Of a stretch of DNA of 6,092 nucleotides, positions 5,444-6,092 are shown in pieces (positions within the stretch are counted from its first letter, which is position 1; every line of letters begins with the position of its first letter). The notes below the pieces were generated by a model. The model did no database searches and had not been told where the DNA came from. It worked only from the letters and a program-made list of their open reading frames with translations. The stretch covers positions 1-6,092 of the forward strand of contig CBDUXZ010000132.1 in NCBI GenBank assembly GCA_965371325.1, read 5' to 3'. Made by a program: the position numbers and the translations under genes. Source of the stretch: CBDUXZ01 sp965371325 [NCBI: uncultured bacterium]. Its GTDB lineage: Bacteria > JAUYMQ01.

Positions 5444-5495
5444 ATAATCTCCTCGCTGAATGGACGTCGCGGGGATGCGAAACCGTCGCTTCCGG

Positions 5496-6092
5496 TCAGC
5501 CCGGCCCGCTCATGAGTCTCAGAAAGTCGGAAAGGTTATCAAAGCGGAGGAACGCGTTCTCCCGCTTTTGTTCTCCCATTGTTGATACCGGAGTATCGGC
5601 GTAGTTGTGGCCGGGGTAGAGCGCCACGTCATCGTCCAGCCGTTTCAGCGTGCCGTTCAGGCTTTCGTACATCGCTTCCGGATCGCTTCCGGGAAGATCA
5701 ACACGCCCGCAGGAACCGACAAACAGAGTGTCGCCGGAGACGAGCCGGCGGTCAACGAGGAAGCACTGGGATCCCGGCGTATGCCCGGGGGTGTGCAGGA
5801 GCTTCACCTCGATGTCCCCCAGCCTGATGACATCCCCCCCCTCGACCTTCACCAGGTCGCCATCGGAAACGCCGGTGAATCGCTTCAGGAAGTTAGCCTC
5901 GGATTTGTGAATCACAATCTTCACGGGCTGTTTTTCGAGCAGCGCCGCCACACCCTCGATCTCCATCCCGGCGTAATGCCCCCCGACGTGATCGGGGTGC
6001 GTGTGCGTCACCAGGGCGTGGGACACACGGTAGCCGTCCTCCCGGGCAACGTCGAGGATCCGACCGACATCCCAGGCGGCATCGACGATGGC
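5496..6092 (-). CDS. Glyoxalase-II-like metallo-beta-lactamase-fold hydrolase, 5' end cut by window edge
   Basis: The frame is open to the right edge, and 198 residues of the C-terminal part are visible. All metal ligands of the family from the first motif on are present: H30-x-H32-x-D34-H35 in THTHPDHVGGH, His104 in HTPGHTPGS, Asp121 in SGDTLF and His162 in YPGHNY. This arrangement binds two metals (zinc, iron or both) in glyoxalase II, YcbL-type enzymes and persulfide dioxygenases. The sequence CGRVDLPGSDPEAMYESL (128-145) is close to the GR-D-PG-D segment of those groups. The long C-terminal glutathione-binding domain of classical glyoxalase II is absent: the chain ends about 25 residues after TMGEQKRENAFLR. 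A small-thioester hydrolase of YcbL type is therefore more likely than true GloB, but the substrate cannot be set from sequence alone. Perhaps 25-35 N-terminal residues are missing. The SH3-like lipoprotein follows 52 bp downstream. Confidence 0.9.
   Translation of the reverse strand, partial: AIVDAAWDVGRILDVAREDGYRVSHALVTHTHPDHVGGHYAGMEIEGVAALLEKQPVKIVIHKSEANFLKRFTGVSDGDLVKVEGGDVIRLGDIEVKLLHTPGHTPGSQCFLVDRRLVSGDTLFVGSCGRVDLPGSDPEAMYESLNGTLKRLDDDVALYPGHNYADTPVSTMGEQKRENAFLRFDNLSDFLRLMSGPG

Noticed and set aside
1-6092. CRISPR arrays, tRNA or rRNA genes, insertion sequences and attachment sites.
   Set aside because: No regularly spaced repeats, cloverleaf signatures, transposase motifs or flanking inverted repeats were seen. 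Mobile origin is not supported.

Overview
This is a GC-rich window from a bacterium with a Gram-negative style envelope. It carries a lipoprotein with a lipobox, a large RND/MMPL-type transporter, the MEP (non-mevalonate) isoprenoid pathway, and a textbook sigma-54 promoter. The proteins do not fix a phylum. An uncultivated delta-proteobacterial-like or FCB/Eisenbacteria-like lineage would fit, but that is a guess.

Layout, left to right. (1) Positions 1-3116, minus strand: a 759-residue RND/MMPL-family transporter is followed downstream by ispD, whose 3' end is cut by the window edge. A candidate 38-codon ORF bridges the two, overlapping the transporter stop by four bases (GTGA) and the ispD start by 20 bases. 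(2) Positions 3117-3976: about 860 bp between divergent genes, without a convincing protein gene but dense in signals. These are a sigma-70-like promoter pointing to the transporter, a 35-bp near-perfect palindrome, a sigma-54 promoter with a perfect core match, a structured stretch ending in a 12-bp hairpin, two more hairpins before a T-run, a G-quadruplex motif, and an AT-rich promoter zone. (3) Positions 3977-4976, plus strand: a small XRE-type DNA-binding protein, then an NnrU-family membrane protein. (4) Positions 4977-5083: a convergent junction with a likely terminator serving the minus strand. (5) Positions 5084-6092, minus strand: a glyoxalase-II-like metallo-beta-lactamase-fold hydrolase (5' end cut by the edge), then a small SH3-like lipoprotein whose last seven residues are a tandem duplication.

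The most interesting element is in region 2. The palindrome is centred about 139 bp upstream of the predicted sigma-54 start, the usual place for a bacterial enhancer-binding protein. The predicted transcript meets an intrinsic-terminator-like hairpin after roughly 110 nt and has no convincing ORF. This is the architecture of a sigma-54-controlled small regulatory RNA, comparable in layout to Qrr or CrcZ-type RNAs, but I recognise no known family.

A possible isoprenoid theme (ispD beside an exporter of a superfamily that includes the hopanoid transporter HpnN, and an NnrU protein whose family includes the carotenoid isomerase Z-ISO) is inference only.
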